Source: Onstottus_B arcticum
GTDB taxonomy: Bacteria; Acidobacteriota; Blastocatellia; UBA7656
Reading direction: 5' to 3'
NCBI GenBank assembly: GCA_038040485.1
Contig: JBBPIE010000008.1
Span: 124,001 to 188,000, forward strand
DNA: 64,000 nucleotides
The first letter of the stretch is position 1. Each line of letters opens with the position of its first letter. The translations under genes and the position numbers were made by a program. Shown here piece after piece: positions 16,890 to 24,662 of the stretch. The notes under the pieces were generated by a model. It worked only from the letters and a program-made list of their open reading frames with translations, did not search any database and was not told the DNA's origin.

Positions 16890-18058
16890 TGGCTTTTGAA
16901 GGACTGGACGTGTTGGGCATTGCGGCTTTGCTATCCGAAGAAGAGAAACTCGTCATACGCTCGGTGAGAGAGTTCGTGGAAGCGGAAGTCAACCCGATCA
17001 TCGCGGAGTGCTACGAAGAGGGCCATTTTCCGGATCAGATCATCCCGAAGCTTGGAGCGCTCGGTGTGTTCGGAGCCAACCTGCCGGAAGAATATGGCTG
17101 CGCCGGGATGAATAATGTTTCTTACGGGCTGGTGATGCAGGAACTCGAAGCGGGCGACTCGGGCATCAGAAGCTTCGCGTCGGTCCAAGGCGCGCTTTGC
17201 ATGTATCCGATCTATGCTTTCGGGAGCGAAGACCAGAAGCGAAAGTACTTACCCGACATGGCTGCAGGCAAAGTCATCGGGTGCTTCGGCCTGACAGAAC
17301 CTAACTTTGGCTCCGACCCTTCCGGAATGTTAACGAAGGCCGAAAGGGTTCGGGACGGTTGGTTGCTCAATGGCGCAAAGGCCTGGATCACGAACGGTTC
17401 GATAGCCGACATAGCCGTTGTTTGGGCCAAGGCAGACGGTGACGAGATCAGGGGCTTCATTGTTGAAAAGGACAGGAAAGGGTTTTCTACTCGCGAGACG
17501 AAGCACAAGATGAGCCTGCGCGCTTCGGTGACTTCGGAGCTGTCGTTTCAGGACTGTCTGATACCCGAGGAGAACATCCTGCCCGGATCAAAAGCCTTGA
17601 AGAGCCCGTTGATGTGCTTGACGCAAGCGCGGTACGGAATCGCGTGGGGCGCTGTAGGCGCGGCGATGTCGTGTTTTGATGTAGCGCTGAAATACTCGAA
17701 GGAGCGAATCCAATTCGGGCGCCCGATCGCGGGTTTTCAATTGACGCAGAAGAAGCTCGCCGACATGGCGACAGAAATCAGCAAAGCCCAGTTGCTTTGT
17801 TTGCATGTCGGGCGGATGAAAGACCTGGGAACCGCGAAGCCTGTGCATGTTTCGATGGCGAAGATGAACAACGTGGCGATGGCGCTTGAGTGTGCGCGAA
17901 CCTCACGAGGCATCCTGGGCGCGAACGGGATCACCGGCGAGTATCCGATCATGCGACATATGTGCAATCTCGAGTCGGTGTATACATACGAAGGCACAAA
18001 CGAGGTTCACACGCTCATAATCGGCCAGCATCTGACGGGTTTGAGCGCGTTCGAGTAG
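16889..18058 (+). CDS. gcdH: glutaryl-CoA dehydrogenase-like acyl-CoA dehydrogenase
   Basis: The 389 residues match glutaryl-CoA dehydrogenase more than other acyl-CoA dehydrogenases: SVQGALCMYPI, LTEPNFGSDP, the NGAKAWITN strand, RTSRGILGANGI, and MRHMCNLESVYTYEGTNEVH with catalytic Glu368. The enzyme uses FAD to convert glutaryl-CoA to crotonyl-CoA in lysine, tryptophan and benzoate breakdown. It starts on the stop of xdhC. The last 136 bp of the gene are repeated 3.65 kb downstream at 21574-21709. The gene itself appears intact and full length. Confidence 0.9.
   Translation: MAFEGLDVLGIAALLSEEEKLVIRSVREFVEAEVNPIIAECYEEGHFPDQIIPKLGALGVFGANLPEEYGCAGMNNVSYGLVMQELEAGDSGIRSFASVQGALCMYPIYAFGSEDQKRKYLPDMAAGKVIGCFGLTEPNFGSDPSGMLTKAERVRDGWLLNGAKAWITNGSIADIAVVWAKADGDEIRGFIVEKDRKGFSTRETKHKMSLRASVTSELSFQDCLIPEENILPGSKALKSPLMCLTQARYGIAWGAVGAAMSCFDVALKYSKERIQFGRPIAGFQLTQKKLADMATEISKAQLLCLHVGRMKDLGTAKPVHVSMAKMNNVAMALECARTSRGILGANGITGEYPIMRHMCNLESVYTYEGTNEVHTLIIGQHLTGLSAFE
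17923..18058 (+). repeat. gcdH 3'-end direct repeat, copy A (inside the intact gene)
   Basis: This 136-bp segment ends exactly at the gcdH stop codon and recurs at 21574-21709 without gaps and with 9 mismatches. Seven of the nine are synonymous in the gcdH frame; the other two change one Arg codon to Cys. Confidence 0.95.
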
Positions 18059-18137
18059 TGGCGATCTACAGATGGCCTAACCTTTGTATTAGCGTTGATG
18101 TTCTTCGACAGATGGCCCAGATCGTTGTGGTCTTGTC

Positions 18138-18764
18138 CTATTTGAACACGACGCGGACTGTCTCTATTCTTACTTCAGAACCGTCAGGGCTATGGTAAAT
18201 CATCCGGAGGTAGAACGGTCCAGTCTCAGGCGCGTGGCCAGTTTCAATCCAAAGCCCAGGGATTTCGGCGCTTTCTGCATGTGACACGACAGCTTCTAGC
18301 CCCGCGATCCTTTCCGTTTTCTTCTGGTACCCTTCCTTTGCGCGCATTAGATATTCTCTATTCCTGAACAGCGCAAGGTTTGTGCCAGGGTTTGTGTTAG
18401 GTATGGTCATCGATTCCTTGCCGGTGCTACTCGTGTACTCACCAGTCAGTGGATTGCCAGTGTGAGTGGTCTCTCCCTCGCGGCCAACCGACTTCCACAC
18501 CTCGGTCCAGCTACCGTCCTCTTTTACGTGGCAGATGCGGATGTGCCTGACCGTCTCTTCACCGTTCGCGCTCACGTAGGTTTCGATCTGGGTCGCATTG
18601 AATGCACGAGGTGGAACCGTCTCACGGAGCAACCTCGAAATCTCTTTGCTGGTAATGTCCGCCGAGGTTGGCCCGGTATGTTTCTGTTTCGCTCTCATTG
18701 TGAACGTCAGTACTCCAAGCAGGAAGACCGTCACGGAAAACATCAAAAACGCTCTAGTTTTCAT
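18138..18764 (-). CDS. hypothetical membrane-anchored or secreted protein
   Basis: The 208 residues have an N-terminal hydrophobic segment (about 6-23, LMFSVTVFLLGVLTFTM) that could be a signal anchor. A soluble domain without cysteines clustered for metal binding follows. I do not recognise the family. Alternating hydrophilic strands (ETVRHIRICHVKEDGSWTEVW) suggest an all-beta exported domain. It is convergent with gcdH. The next gene upstream on the same strand (18798) also encodes an exported protein beginning MKT, so the two may form a unit. Confidence 0.6.
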   Translation of the reverse strand: MKTRAFLMFSVTVFLLGVLTFTMRAKQKHTGPTSADITSKEISRLLRETVPPRAFNATQIETYVSANGEETVRHIRICHVKEDGSWTEVWKSVGREGETTHTGNPLTGEYTSSTGKESMTIPNTNPGTNLALFRNREYLMRAKEGYQKKTERIAGLEAVVSHAESAEIPGLWIETGHAPETGPFYLRMIYHSPDGSEVRIETVRVVFK

Positions 18765-18797
18765 AACCTAATCTCTCTCTTTTGATCGAGGTTTTGT

Positions 18798-19085
18798 TTA
18801 GTTTGTATTCCCACCACAGAAGATCGGAGGAACGCAGAACGACGATAAACAGTGGTATCCGCAGCTACAGCTCTGAAGTCCCACCTTGCATTTTCCATTG
18901 CCCGCGGGATCGCTACAAGATCCAAGGCAAAAGAAGTTATAGTTACCGCTACAGCAGTCGCATCTGATGACCGGACATTGCGCGGATACCGTCTTTGACA
19001 TCAATCCAATCCCGCTCGCCAGCAATACGACTGCTAAGAACATCTGAAATCGGCGGAAGGTCGATGCAGAGATGAGGGTTTTCAT
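18798..19085 (-). CDS. small secreted cysteine-rich protein
   Basis: A 95-residue protein. A clear signal peptide (about 1-35, FLAVVLLASGIGLMSKTVSA, then Q) leads into a mature part of about 60 residues holding 12 cysteines, including adjacent Cys-Cys and CxC patterns. The even number and high density suggest a disulfide-knotted or metal-binding extracellular peptide. I do not recognise a family. AAGGAT sits 5 bases before ATG 19085, a good ribosome site. It lies in the variable patch bracketed by the gcdH repeats. Confidence 0.65.
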   Translation of the reverse strand: MKTLISASTFRRFQMFLAVVLLASGIGLMSKTVSAQCPVIRCDCCSGNYNFFCLGSCSDPAGNGKCKVGLQSCSCGYHCLSSFCVPPIFCGGNTN

Positions 19086-19439
19086 ATGATCCTTCTTACT
19101 CCATTGTGTTTACGAAGTCAACAACTAAGGTAGTGTCCTAATGTGGGTGACTCTATACTTGACGTACCCCCCTTAGCATACGCGCGCCATCACCACGATG
19201 ATGGCGATCAAAATGCCAACTACCCACGCGAGGCTGATCTGGCCATTTATCCGCTCGTTTTTATCTTCCCAATCAAGAGTTACAAAGTAGTGGACTGTTG
19301 CAATTACCACCCCCACGGGAATTGCGGACAATCTACTTTTTTCGAATCGAGACGACTATGCGAGAATCTTTCGGCATACAAGCTAGGGTTTAGTCATCCC
19401 ATTGAGTCAGAAGCTCTGTTCCTATATCCTATTGTTGCT
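19086..19439. other. region before the AraC gene, no supported gene
   Basis: An open frame runs back from the AraC gene to 19143, but its translation looks non-coding and lacks the domain start, so I treat it as leader or promoter DNA. It also carries the minus-strand promoter of the Cys-rich gene. Confidence 0.35.
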
Positions 19440-20264
19440 GTGCATTTCAGTTCCAGAACACCGATGCCCCCGCTCGACACTTGCGTCGAGCGTGTTTGGC
19501 TGCTGAGTGATGCACCGGCGCATTCCAAGGAGCGGATTGCCCCGAGCGGTACGATTGATCTGGTGATCAATCTTCACGAGAACGAACTTCGGATTTACGA
19601 TGCCGCGAAACCAGAGCGATGCAAACGCTTTTCAGGAGCTGTCGTTTCCGGGACTCATAGCGGACCTTTCGTGATAGATCCGCGGGAACGCGTTTCCGTC
19701 ATTGGCGTGCGTTTCAGACCAGGCGGCGCATTTCCGTTTCTTGGCACGCCAGCAAGCGAACTGGCAGATACACATGTTGACCTGGAGGCGCTTTGGGGGA
19801 TTTCGGCCATAGAACTTCGCGAGCGGCTGTGCGTAGCCAAAACGCCGGCAGAGCGGTTTAACCTGTTGGAGAAAGCGCTCGTGGCGCATCTGTTCCGGCC
19901 GTTGGAGCGTCATTACGCCGTGCGATTCGCACTCGACACATTCTGTCGAGCCGACTCTGGCTTGGCTATTCGCGATGTCGCGCGGGATGCTGGCCTCAGT
20001 CAACGCCGCTTCATTCAGTTGTTCGCGCGCGAGGTCGGCATGTCGCCCAAGCTGTTTTGTCGTGTCCGGCGTTTTCGGCAAGCGCTCGAAACAGTGCGAC
20101 AGACCGCTGTGCCGAACTGGGCGCAGGTGGCGGTGGATTGTGACTATTACGACCAATCGCACCTGATTCACGACTTTCGACTCTTCTCGAACCTGAGCCC
20201 TACGGAATATGTTCGTCAACGAAGTGAATGCGTGATGCAAAATCACGCGACGCTGGTCGGGTAG
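19440..20264 (+). CDS. AraC-family transcriptional regulator
   Basis: GTG at 19440 (or ATG at 19464) gives the usual family N-terminus: a short strand, then PPLDTCVERVWLLSD and the HSKERIAPSGTIDLVINL segment of the AraC-associated sensor domain. GVRFRPGGAFPFLG follows near the middle. The C-terminal AraC DNA-binding domain (about residues 170-260) has two HTH units, GLAIRDVARDAGLSQRRFIQLF and WAQVAVDCDYYDQSHLIHDF, with the SPTEYV end motif. An in-frame extension to 19143 is possible but unlike the family. The following gene (DUF6223-like) is a candidate target. No inducer can be inferred. Confidence 0.85.
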   Translation: MHFSSRTPMPPLDTCVERVWLLSDAPAHSKERIAPSGTIDLVINLHENELRIYDAAKPERCKRFSGAVVSGTHSGPFVIDPRERVSVIGVRFRPGGAFPFLGTPASELADTHVDLEALWGISAIELRERLCVAKTPAERFNLLEKALVAHLFRPLERHYAVRFALDTFCRADSGLAIRDVARDAGLSQRRFIQLFAREVGMSPKLFCRVRRFRQALETVRQTAVPNWAQVAVDCDYYDQSHLIHDFRLFSNLSPTEYVRQRSECVMQNHATLVG

Positions 20265-20324
20265 GTCAATTTTTTCCAATACGGAAATCGTCCGCTGTTC
20301 GATAATGAGCGAAATTGAGATTCT

Positions 20325-20762
20325 ATGAAACGAACCTTCGCTCTTATTCTCGCCGCCCTGGCTGTAGCCGCCCTGTTCGGGGGGCTTGTGTATGCCGTGC
20401 TGGTGGCCGCGCATGTTTCGGAGCCAGCCGTCACCACGGTTTACGGCCTGACCCTCCGGCGACTCTGGGCCACTACGGCCGCTGTGCTGGCGCTCGTCGG
20501 CGCGGTCATCGGTGGGCTGGCTCTGGCCCGCTCCGCAGGTCGTATCGGCACCGGTAACGGGAGAATGGGGGCCATCGTGGCCCTCGTGGCGGGACTGATC
20601 GCCGTGGTCAACGGCGGACTGAATTTGGCCACCGCCAAAGGTGGTCCCGGCACCGGCAACGGAGTAGTCGGTGGCGCTGTGGCCCTGGTGCTGGGGCTGA
20701 TCGCCATGGCCCTCGGTGGGCTGGCTCTGGCCCGATCCCGCCGCACCGGCAATAATAACTAA
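20325..20762 (+). CDS. DUF6223-like small membrane protein with internal repeat
   Basis: 145 residues with four hydrophobic segments (about 4-30, 47-68, 82-103, 116-135). An internal repeat is visible: GTGNG, then a GA.VAL..GLI helix, then GGL.LA, seen at about 75-105 and 107-140. This resembles the DUF6223 family (from memory). Such proteins are integral membrane proteins of unknown role. The AraC gene ends 60 bp upstream on the same strand, which suggests that it controls this gene. Confidence 0.65.
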   Translation: MKRTFALILAALAVAALFGGLVYAVLVAAHVSEPAVTTVYGLTLRRLWATTAAVLALVGAVIGGLALARSAGRIGTGNGRMGAIVALVAGLIAVVNGGLNLATAKGGPGTGNGVVGGAVALVLGLIAMALGGLALARSRRTGNNN

Positions 20763-20778
20763 ATAATTGAATAACTAC

Positions 20779-20791
20779 GGCTTTGTCTCAA
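20779..20791. repeat. 13-bp inverted repeat, left copy (GGCTTTGTCTCAA)
   Basis: Its exact reverse complement is at 23433-23445. Degenerate relatives (TGTCTCAAGAG, TGAGACA) occur beside each copy. The pair encloses hicBA, the gcdH fragment and four small genes. Confidence 0.5.
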
Positions 20792-20927
20792 GAGTCTCTT
20801 TTCAACCTGCTTTATGAGACAGGAGAGTTTTCTGTCTCAAGAGTCGTTTCCAAGGCGGACGTGAGTCACGGCAACGTGGCTCTTTGGTGGTTCGAAATTG
20901 CTAAGACAAAGCATAGCGCTTGACATC

Positions 20928-20956
20928 TTGACTATTCAACGAAATGCCGATAATAA
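20928..20956 (+). promoter_or_regulatory. putative promoter of hicBA
   Basis: TTGACT at 20928-20933 is followed after 17 bp by TAATAA at 20951-20956 (or after 15 bp by GATAAT). The hicB start is 23 bp further on, preceded by AAAGGGAG. Confidence 0.45.
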
Positions 20957-20978
20957 GAAGTGACGAAAGGGAGATCAA

Positions 20979-21176
20979 ATGAACATCAAGGCAATAGCAT
21001 ATGAAGCCGAAGAGGGTGGGTATTGGGCGGAGGTCCCGTCGATTCCGGGCTGTGCTACACAAGGCGAGACTATGGAGGAACTTCAGTTTAACCTGCGCGA
21101 GGCAATTGAGGGATGTTTGTCTATCGATATAGTGGTAGACCATGGATCAGGGCGTATCCTTGAAATTGCCGTATGA
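20979..21176 (+). CDS. hicB: HicB-family antitoxin
   Basis: 65 residues of the HicB partial RNase-H-like fold: YEAEEGGYWAEVPSIPGCATQGETMEELQFNLREAIEGCL carries the whole motif. In HicAB modules HicB binds and blocks the RNase HicA and often represses the operon. There is no C-terminal DNA-binding domain in this short version, so DNA binding is uncertain. It overlaps hicA by four bases (ATGA). A ribosome site AAAGGGAG precedes the ATG. Confidence 0.9.
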   Translation: MNIKAIAYEAEEGGYWAEVPSIPGCATQGETMEELQFNLREAIEGCLSIDIVVDHGSGRILEIAV

Positions 21177-21379
21177 AATCCGTGTCGGGCGATGAATTCG
21201 CAAAGGTCCTGCGCCTACATGGCTGGGTGTTAATGCGGATCAACGGCAGCCATCATATCTACTGGAAGCCCGGCCAACCTGCCATAATCAGCGTTCCGAT
21301 ACATGGAAGTAGGTCCTTAAAGATGGGCTTATTAAAAGCCCTAATGAAGATAGCTGCCTTAACCGAAGCTGACTTATGA
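21173..21379 (+). CDS. hicA: HicA-family mRNA interferase toxin
   Basis: 68 residues with the double-stranded RNA-binding-like HicA pattern: SGDEFAKVLRLHGWVLMRINGSHHIYWKPG, including catalytic His27, and SVPIHGSRSLKMGLLKALMKIA. Free HicA cleaves mRNA independently of the ribosome. It is translationally coupled to hicB, here antitoxin first. All key residues are present, so the module is probably functional. Confidence 0.9.
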   Translation: MKSVSGDEFAKVLRLHGWVLMRINGSHHIYWKPGQPAIISVPIHGSRSLKMGLLKALMKIAALTEADL

Positions 21380-21386
21380 GTTTTAT

Positions 21387-21573
21387 ATGAGTCAGAATCC
21401 GCCACCTAACTACTATCCCGTGCCGCCTCAGCGATCGGGCATTAGTCTAGGAGTGAAGATTGCGTTAGGCGTCATCATTGGCTGCTGTCTTGTAATGGGC
21501 GGTTGTTTCGCTTTCGTCTTTTCCATCTTTGATAGCGCCACGCGGAATCTGAATTCTAACTCAGCGGTATCAA
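21387..21573 (+). pseudogene. 5' fragment of a small membrane protein, cut by the gcdH repeat
   Basis: About 62 sensible codons run from ATG 21387: a proline-rich cytoplasmic start (SQNPPPNYYPVPPQ) and one membrane helix (VKIALGVIIGCCLVMGGCFAFVFSIF). At base 21574 the sequence becomes the gcdH 3' end, read in another frame, so the rest of the ORF is artefactual. The gene was probably longer (a proline-rich single-pass protein) and was truncated at the recombination junction. Confidence 0.65.
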
Positions 21574-21709
21574 GAACGGGATCACCGGCGAGTATCCGAT
21601 CATGTGCCACATGTGCAATCTCGAGTCGGTCTACACATACGAAGGCACAAACGAAGTTCACACGCTCATAATCGGCCAGCATCTGACAGGACTGAGCGCG
21701 TTCGAGTAG
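21574..21709 (+). repeat. gcdH 3'-end direct repeat, copy B (orphan fragment)
   Basis: This 136-bp gap-free copy of 17923-18058 keeps the gcdH reading frame to the same TAG stop, but has no upstream gene body. Silent changes dominate the nine differences, so copy B evolved in a working gcdH before being separated. One change replaces the conserved Arg of the IMRHM segment by Cys. Confidence 0.95.
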
Positions 21710-21752
21710 GATCGGATCTACGTGAAATTACCTATGACCTCGCCTCGAAAGG

Positions 21753-21998
21753 TCATTTCGGCTTGGTTGCCGCCGCGAGCGTATTTGCTAGCACGCCGAT
21801 GATGTTCTGGACATCTTCAACACTGAGAAGCACCTCGTAGTAGTAGAAGCTCTTCGGATTCACTTCGTAAGTCATTTTTGAACTCAATTTCATGCTTCCC
21901 GTCTTGCTTTGCCATTCAATCTTTGGAGCGGTATGCGTTTCATCTAGAATCTCCGTCCACCCAAAATTCTTGAGCCCACCACGCCTTCTCATTCTCAT
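21753..21998 (-). CDS. small hypothetical protein
   Basis: An 81-residue protein with a strong ribosome site (GGAGGT, 5-6 bases before ATG 21998), a basic N-terminus (MRMRRRGG) and a C-terminal helix EDVQNIIGVLANTLAAATK. No family is recognised and there is no membrane segment. The good ribosome site and balanced composition support a real gene. Its 3' end lies 44 bp from the orphan gcdH fragment. Confidence 0.5.
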   Translation of the reverse strand: MRMRRRGGLKNFGWTEILDETHTAPKIEWQSKTGSMKLSSKMTYEVNPKSFYYYEVLLSVEDVQNIIGVLANTLAAATKPK

Positions 21999-22160
21999 CT
22001 TGCACCTCCGTTTGATTCCATGAGGCGCAGAGCGGTTTTGCTCAGCGCCACGCGTGATCCGTTATACCAGATTCCATTGCTATGAGGACCATAAATGGCA
22101 AGTCCTGGTCATTCTCCTTTGTGTGACGCCCAAATCCCTGGAATCTGGCGAGCGCCGGGA

Positions 22161-22556
22161 TTAGTACGCTACTCCACGCTGCTTCCCTATATCGTTGGCC
22201 ATTTCGCGGACAATGATGTTCAACAGGCCCAAAGACTCGCGTTTCATTGCATCAAGAGTTATGGGCACTGGCTCACCGTGCTTTACAAGATTCCATGATA
22301 TGAGCGCATGAGCAAGGGAATCGGTAGCGGGATCCTGGATCAACGTATGCCTAACCCGCCGGGCAATAACGTTCCTGATAGCTCGCTTTGCAATCCTAAC
22401 GTTGTACTCTATACGGAAACGCCCTCCCGTGATGTCGAATGCGAGAACCTTCGTCTTGGGTTTAGTTTGCTTCAGGATTAGCTTTGGATCCAGCCTCGTT
22501 TCCCTCAAAGCCCGCCTTCTTCTTGCGTTACGCTTTTTGTTCTTCTTGCTAGCCAT
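22161..22556 (-). CDS. hypothetical protein, weak resemblance to phage tail-assembly chaperones
   Basis: 131 residues. The very basic N-terminus (ASKKNKKRNARRRRALRETR) is followed by an alpha-beta region. A C-terminal half holds ALISWNLVKHGEPVPITLDAM and LLNIIVREMANDI, which resembles the sWdl..dgkp.p.t...l pattern of some phage tail-assembly chaperones. This is a pattern impression only. The ribosome site CAGGAG precedes ATG 22556. Upstream lies a hairpin-rich leader (22600-22740) ending in a terminator-like T-tract on the same strand, so attenuation is possible. Confidence 0.5.
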   Translation of the reverse strand: MASKKNKKRNARRRRALRETRLDPKLILKQTKPKTKVLAFDITGGRFRIEYNVRIAKRAIRNVIARRVRHTLIQDPATDSLAHALISWNLVKHGEPVPITLDAMKRESLGLLNIIVREMANDIGKQRGVAY

Positions 22557-22599
22557 AAATTCTCCTGTATTTTAGAGCACAAGCTCCCGTCCCAAAAAA

Positions 22600-22740
22600 A
22601 CGAAAAGCCCGCTATCCAGAACCTCAACGGAGTTCATAAAGCCATAGATCGCTTCTATGACTAGGCAGAATCTCCCTTGTATGATTCTAGATAGCGGGCC
22701 GGTAGCAAAGCAGAGCACCCGCCGGTGTTGCTTGCCTAAG
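22600..22740 (-). ncRNA. structured leader or small RNA with terminator-like end
   Basis: Read on the minus strand, the arm 22690-22699 pairs perfectly with 22607-22616 (10 bp, GCCCGCTATC and complement). With one mismatch the pairing continues to about 15 bp. The loop holds a CATAGA/TCTATG hairpin, and a second hairpin (GGTG.../...CACC) lies upstream. The closing arm is followed by CTTTTCGTTTTTTT, as in an intrinsic terminator. The feature sits about 45 bp before the minus-strand gene at 22556. I do not recognise a known riboswitch class. Confidence 0.35.
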
Positions 22741-22861
22741 CAGCCTTACTTTTCAAAAAACAGTAAACACGTTTCGAGCGACATACTAGCATGGGATTAG
22801 GTGTTACGCCATCGCATATGAAGATTTCTCGTGATATATTTGACAAGCCGGAGGACGATCA

Positions 22862-23389
22862 ATGAGCCAAGGTTTGCCACCACAGAGACGTATATACTTC
22901 TATCTCATTCTGCTGCTATTCGTTCTCACGCCTGAAGCGCCCGGACAGGCGGCCAACTGGCGAAGGTCGGTGTCTACTGACCGGCGAACCGGGGAGCGTA
23001 CAACGTCCGTTACAACCACGTCTGTTAATACCGTAAAGAGCTTTGGCCGAACTGGACGAGGCACGCTGACCGTTAGTAGCTATGAGACCATGCCGGGATT
23101 GATAGTTCATACCTTCATAAAAGTATCCAGGTCAACGAGTAGCTTCGCGAAAGTTGAGTCTTGGTATGACGACGATAGCAACAAGTCAAGCGGGGGCGTT
23201 TGGACCCAGCCCGAAGATCAAAGCACCACAATCACGCACCTTTTCTTCGACATCAAGGATCTGCTTAAAGCGAAGTCTTTCAGTGTTAGTTTTACCGGCG
23301 GTGACGGCGAGAAGCATCTACTTACCTTTAGGGTTCAAGGGCTAGCCCAGCATTTGAACTTCCTAGAAATAAGAGCAGACAAGAAATAG
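22862..23389 (+). CDS. hypothetical secreted protein
   Basis: The 175 residues begin with a signal peptide (about 1-30; IYFYLILLLFVLTPEAPGQA). A Thr/Ser/Arg-rich stretch (30-60) and a beta-rich domain follow. No family is recognised. The ribosome site GGAGG lies 7 bases before ATG 22862. It ends just before the right copy of the TTGAGACAAAGCC repeat. Confidence 0.55.
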   Translation: MSQGLPPQRRIYFYLILLLFVLTPEAPGQAANWRRSVSTDRRTGERTTSVTTTSVNTVKSFGRTGRGTLTVSSYETMPGLIVHTFIKVSRSTSSFAKVESWYDDDSNKSSGGVWTQPEDQSTTITHLFFDIKDLLKAKSFSVSFTGGDGEKHLLTFRVQGLAQHLNFLEIRADKK

Positions 23390-23432
23390 TCTTTTTGAGA
23401 CAAACGAATTGTTTCTAAGACGGAAAGGGTTT

Positions 23433-23445
23433 TTGAGACAAAGCC
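23433..23445. repeat. 13-bp inverted repeat, right copy (TTGAGACAAAGCC)
   Basis: It is the reverse complement of 20779-20791. Two related TTGAGACAAA/TAAGACGGAA stretches lie within 40 bp upstream. AATAACTAC flanks both copies in the same orientation. Confidence 0.5.
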
Positions 23446-23489
23446 AATAACTACATAATAGCTATTATCGGACGCATTGAGAGGGAGCA

Positions 23490-24662
23490 CTACTCCAGGG
23501 TTGAGATTCTTGATTCCGCCTCTATCACCCGGCGCTCGAGCGATATCTTTTCGAGGACCAGGCTTGCCTGGCTCGACAACGCTTCGAGTTCGCTTATCCC
23601 CTTCTGCTCCGTCCCGCCGGGATAGTTGTCGCCGTAGACGACATACACCGTTCTATCGTTGCAACACAGCGGCAGCGCGAACAAAGCCAGGTCATGATCA
23701 AGGCCTCCAAGCTTTGCGAGGATCTCCATGTTCCAGTAGTCCCGCGGCATTGGCCCAACGAATGGCAGTCCGCTCCGCACGACTCGTGAGAAGAGACTGT
23801 CTACATCCAGCGGAATCCGCAACGACCGTACAAATCGGTCCGCTGCCCCTTCCGGCGCGCTCGCGCCCAATCCGAATTGACCTTGTCCACAAAGCTCAAA
23901 CTCTTTCACCACGAAAAGAATGCCTCGCGTCGCCACTTCGCTCGCGTATCTCATTATCGCAAGGCTAACCTCGGCTTCATACGAGTGGAATCTCAACTCT
24001 GCAAGCAGCGAACAAAGCAGTTGTGAGCGCTGCGAGTGCCCGTTATCCGCCGGATTCATAGAATGTTCGTATGATCGATTGCCGGTTAACTGAGCTATGT
24101 CCCCGGACTGGCCCAAGTCTTCCGGTCGTATGGTCGGGTCATTGATCTGCTGATCGCGAAGCGCCTCATCAATTTCCCGCGCCGATCCCAGCAGCACTTC
24201 GCCAACTTCCAAGCCCTCGCTCAATTTGATTTCATCGAGAGGGTTTGTAACGGATGCTTCGTTTATGGCGATCCCAAACTTGCCCTTCTCAATCCCGACC
24301 AATCTCCCGACGGCTCGCTGAATGTGACGCTTTGCCTCTTCCTGGAGCACGCGCTGTGACATCACCCCGCTTTCGACGATCAAGCTCTCAACCGTCCAGA
24401 TGCCGGCGCTTTGCCTTCCTATATCTTTCAGCTTTCGAAGCGTTTCCAGACCGAGCAGTTCTCTGCTGACCAGCCCGTCCGCGAAGCTTTCACCAGGCGA
24501 CAGCGACGCGTGCGTAATTCGCCCGTCCTCAATGATGATGGTACCGGCCAGACTGCCGTTCTCGAGCAACACGGTGCCTGTCTTCCGGCTCAACGCCAGA
24601 ATCTGCAGTATGTCTGTAAGAGCGAAATCGCTCAGATCACCGGTTAGCTCCATGGCTTTCAC
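23490..24662 (-). CDS. DUF4388-domain protein closing the chemosensory operon
   Basis: 390 residues. The N-terminal DUF4388 (PATAN-like) domain (about 1-110) reads LTGDLSDFALTDILQILALSRKTGTV and GTIIIEDGRITHA. A C-terminal GAF-like region (about 215-370) ends in a short coiled coil (LEKISLERRVIEAESRISTLE). DUF4388 proteins commonly accompany two-component and gliding or pilus control systems and act as interaction modules. The start overlaps the response-regulator stop by 4 bp, so it is the last gene of the che operon and likely an output or scaffold partner. Confidence 0.8.
   Translation of the reverse strand: MKAMELTGDLSDFALTDILQILALSRKTGTVLLENGSLAGTIIIEDGRITHASLSPGESFADGLVSRELLGLETLRKLKDIGRQSAGIWTVESLIVESGVMSQRVLQEEAKRHIQRAVGRLVGIEKGKFGIAINEASVTNPLDEIKLSEGLEVGEVLLGSAREIDEALRDQQINDPTIRPEDLGQSGDIAQLTGNRSYEHSMNPADNGHSQRSQLLCSLLAELRFHSYEAEVSLAIMRYASEVATRGILFVVKEFELCGQGQFGLGASAPEGAADRFVRSLRIPLDVDSLFSRVVRSGLPFVGPMPRDYWNMEILAKLGGLDHDLALFALPLCCNDRTVYVVYGDNYPGGTEQKGISELEALSSQASLVLEKISLERRVIEAESRISTLE

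Noticed and set aside
19143..19439. N-terminal extension of the AraC gene
   Set aside because: Translation looks random and lies outside the family's domain start at about 19440.
20901..21143. Minus-strand ORF over hicB
   Set aside because: It is antisense to a well-supported HicB antitoxin gene and has no family features.
21387..21671. Intact 94-residue membrane protein gene
   Set aside because: From 21574 the DNA is the gcdH 3' end in another frame, so the C-terminal third is an artefact.
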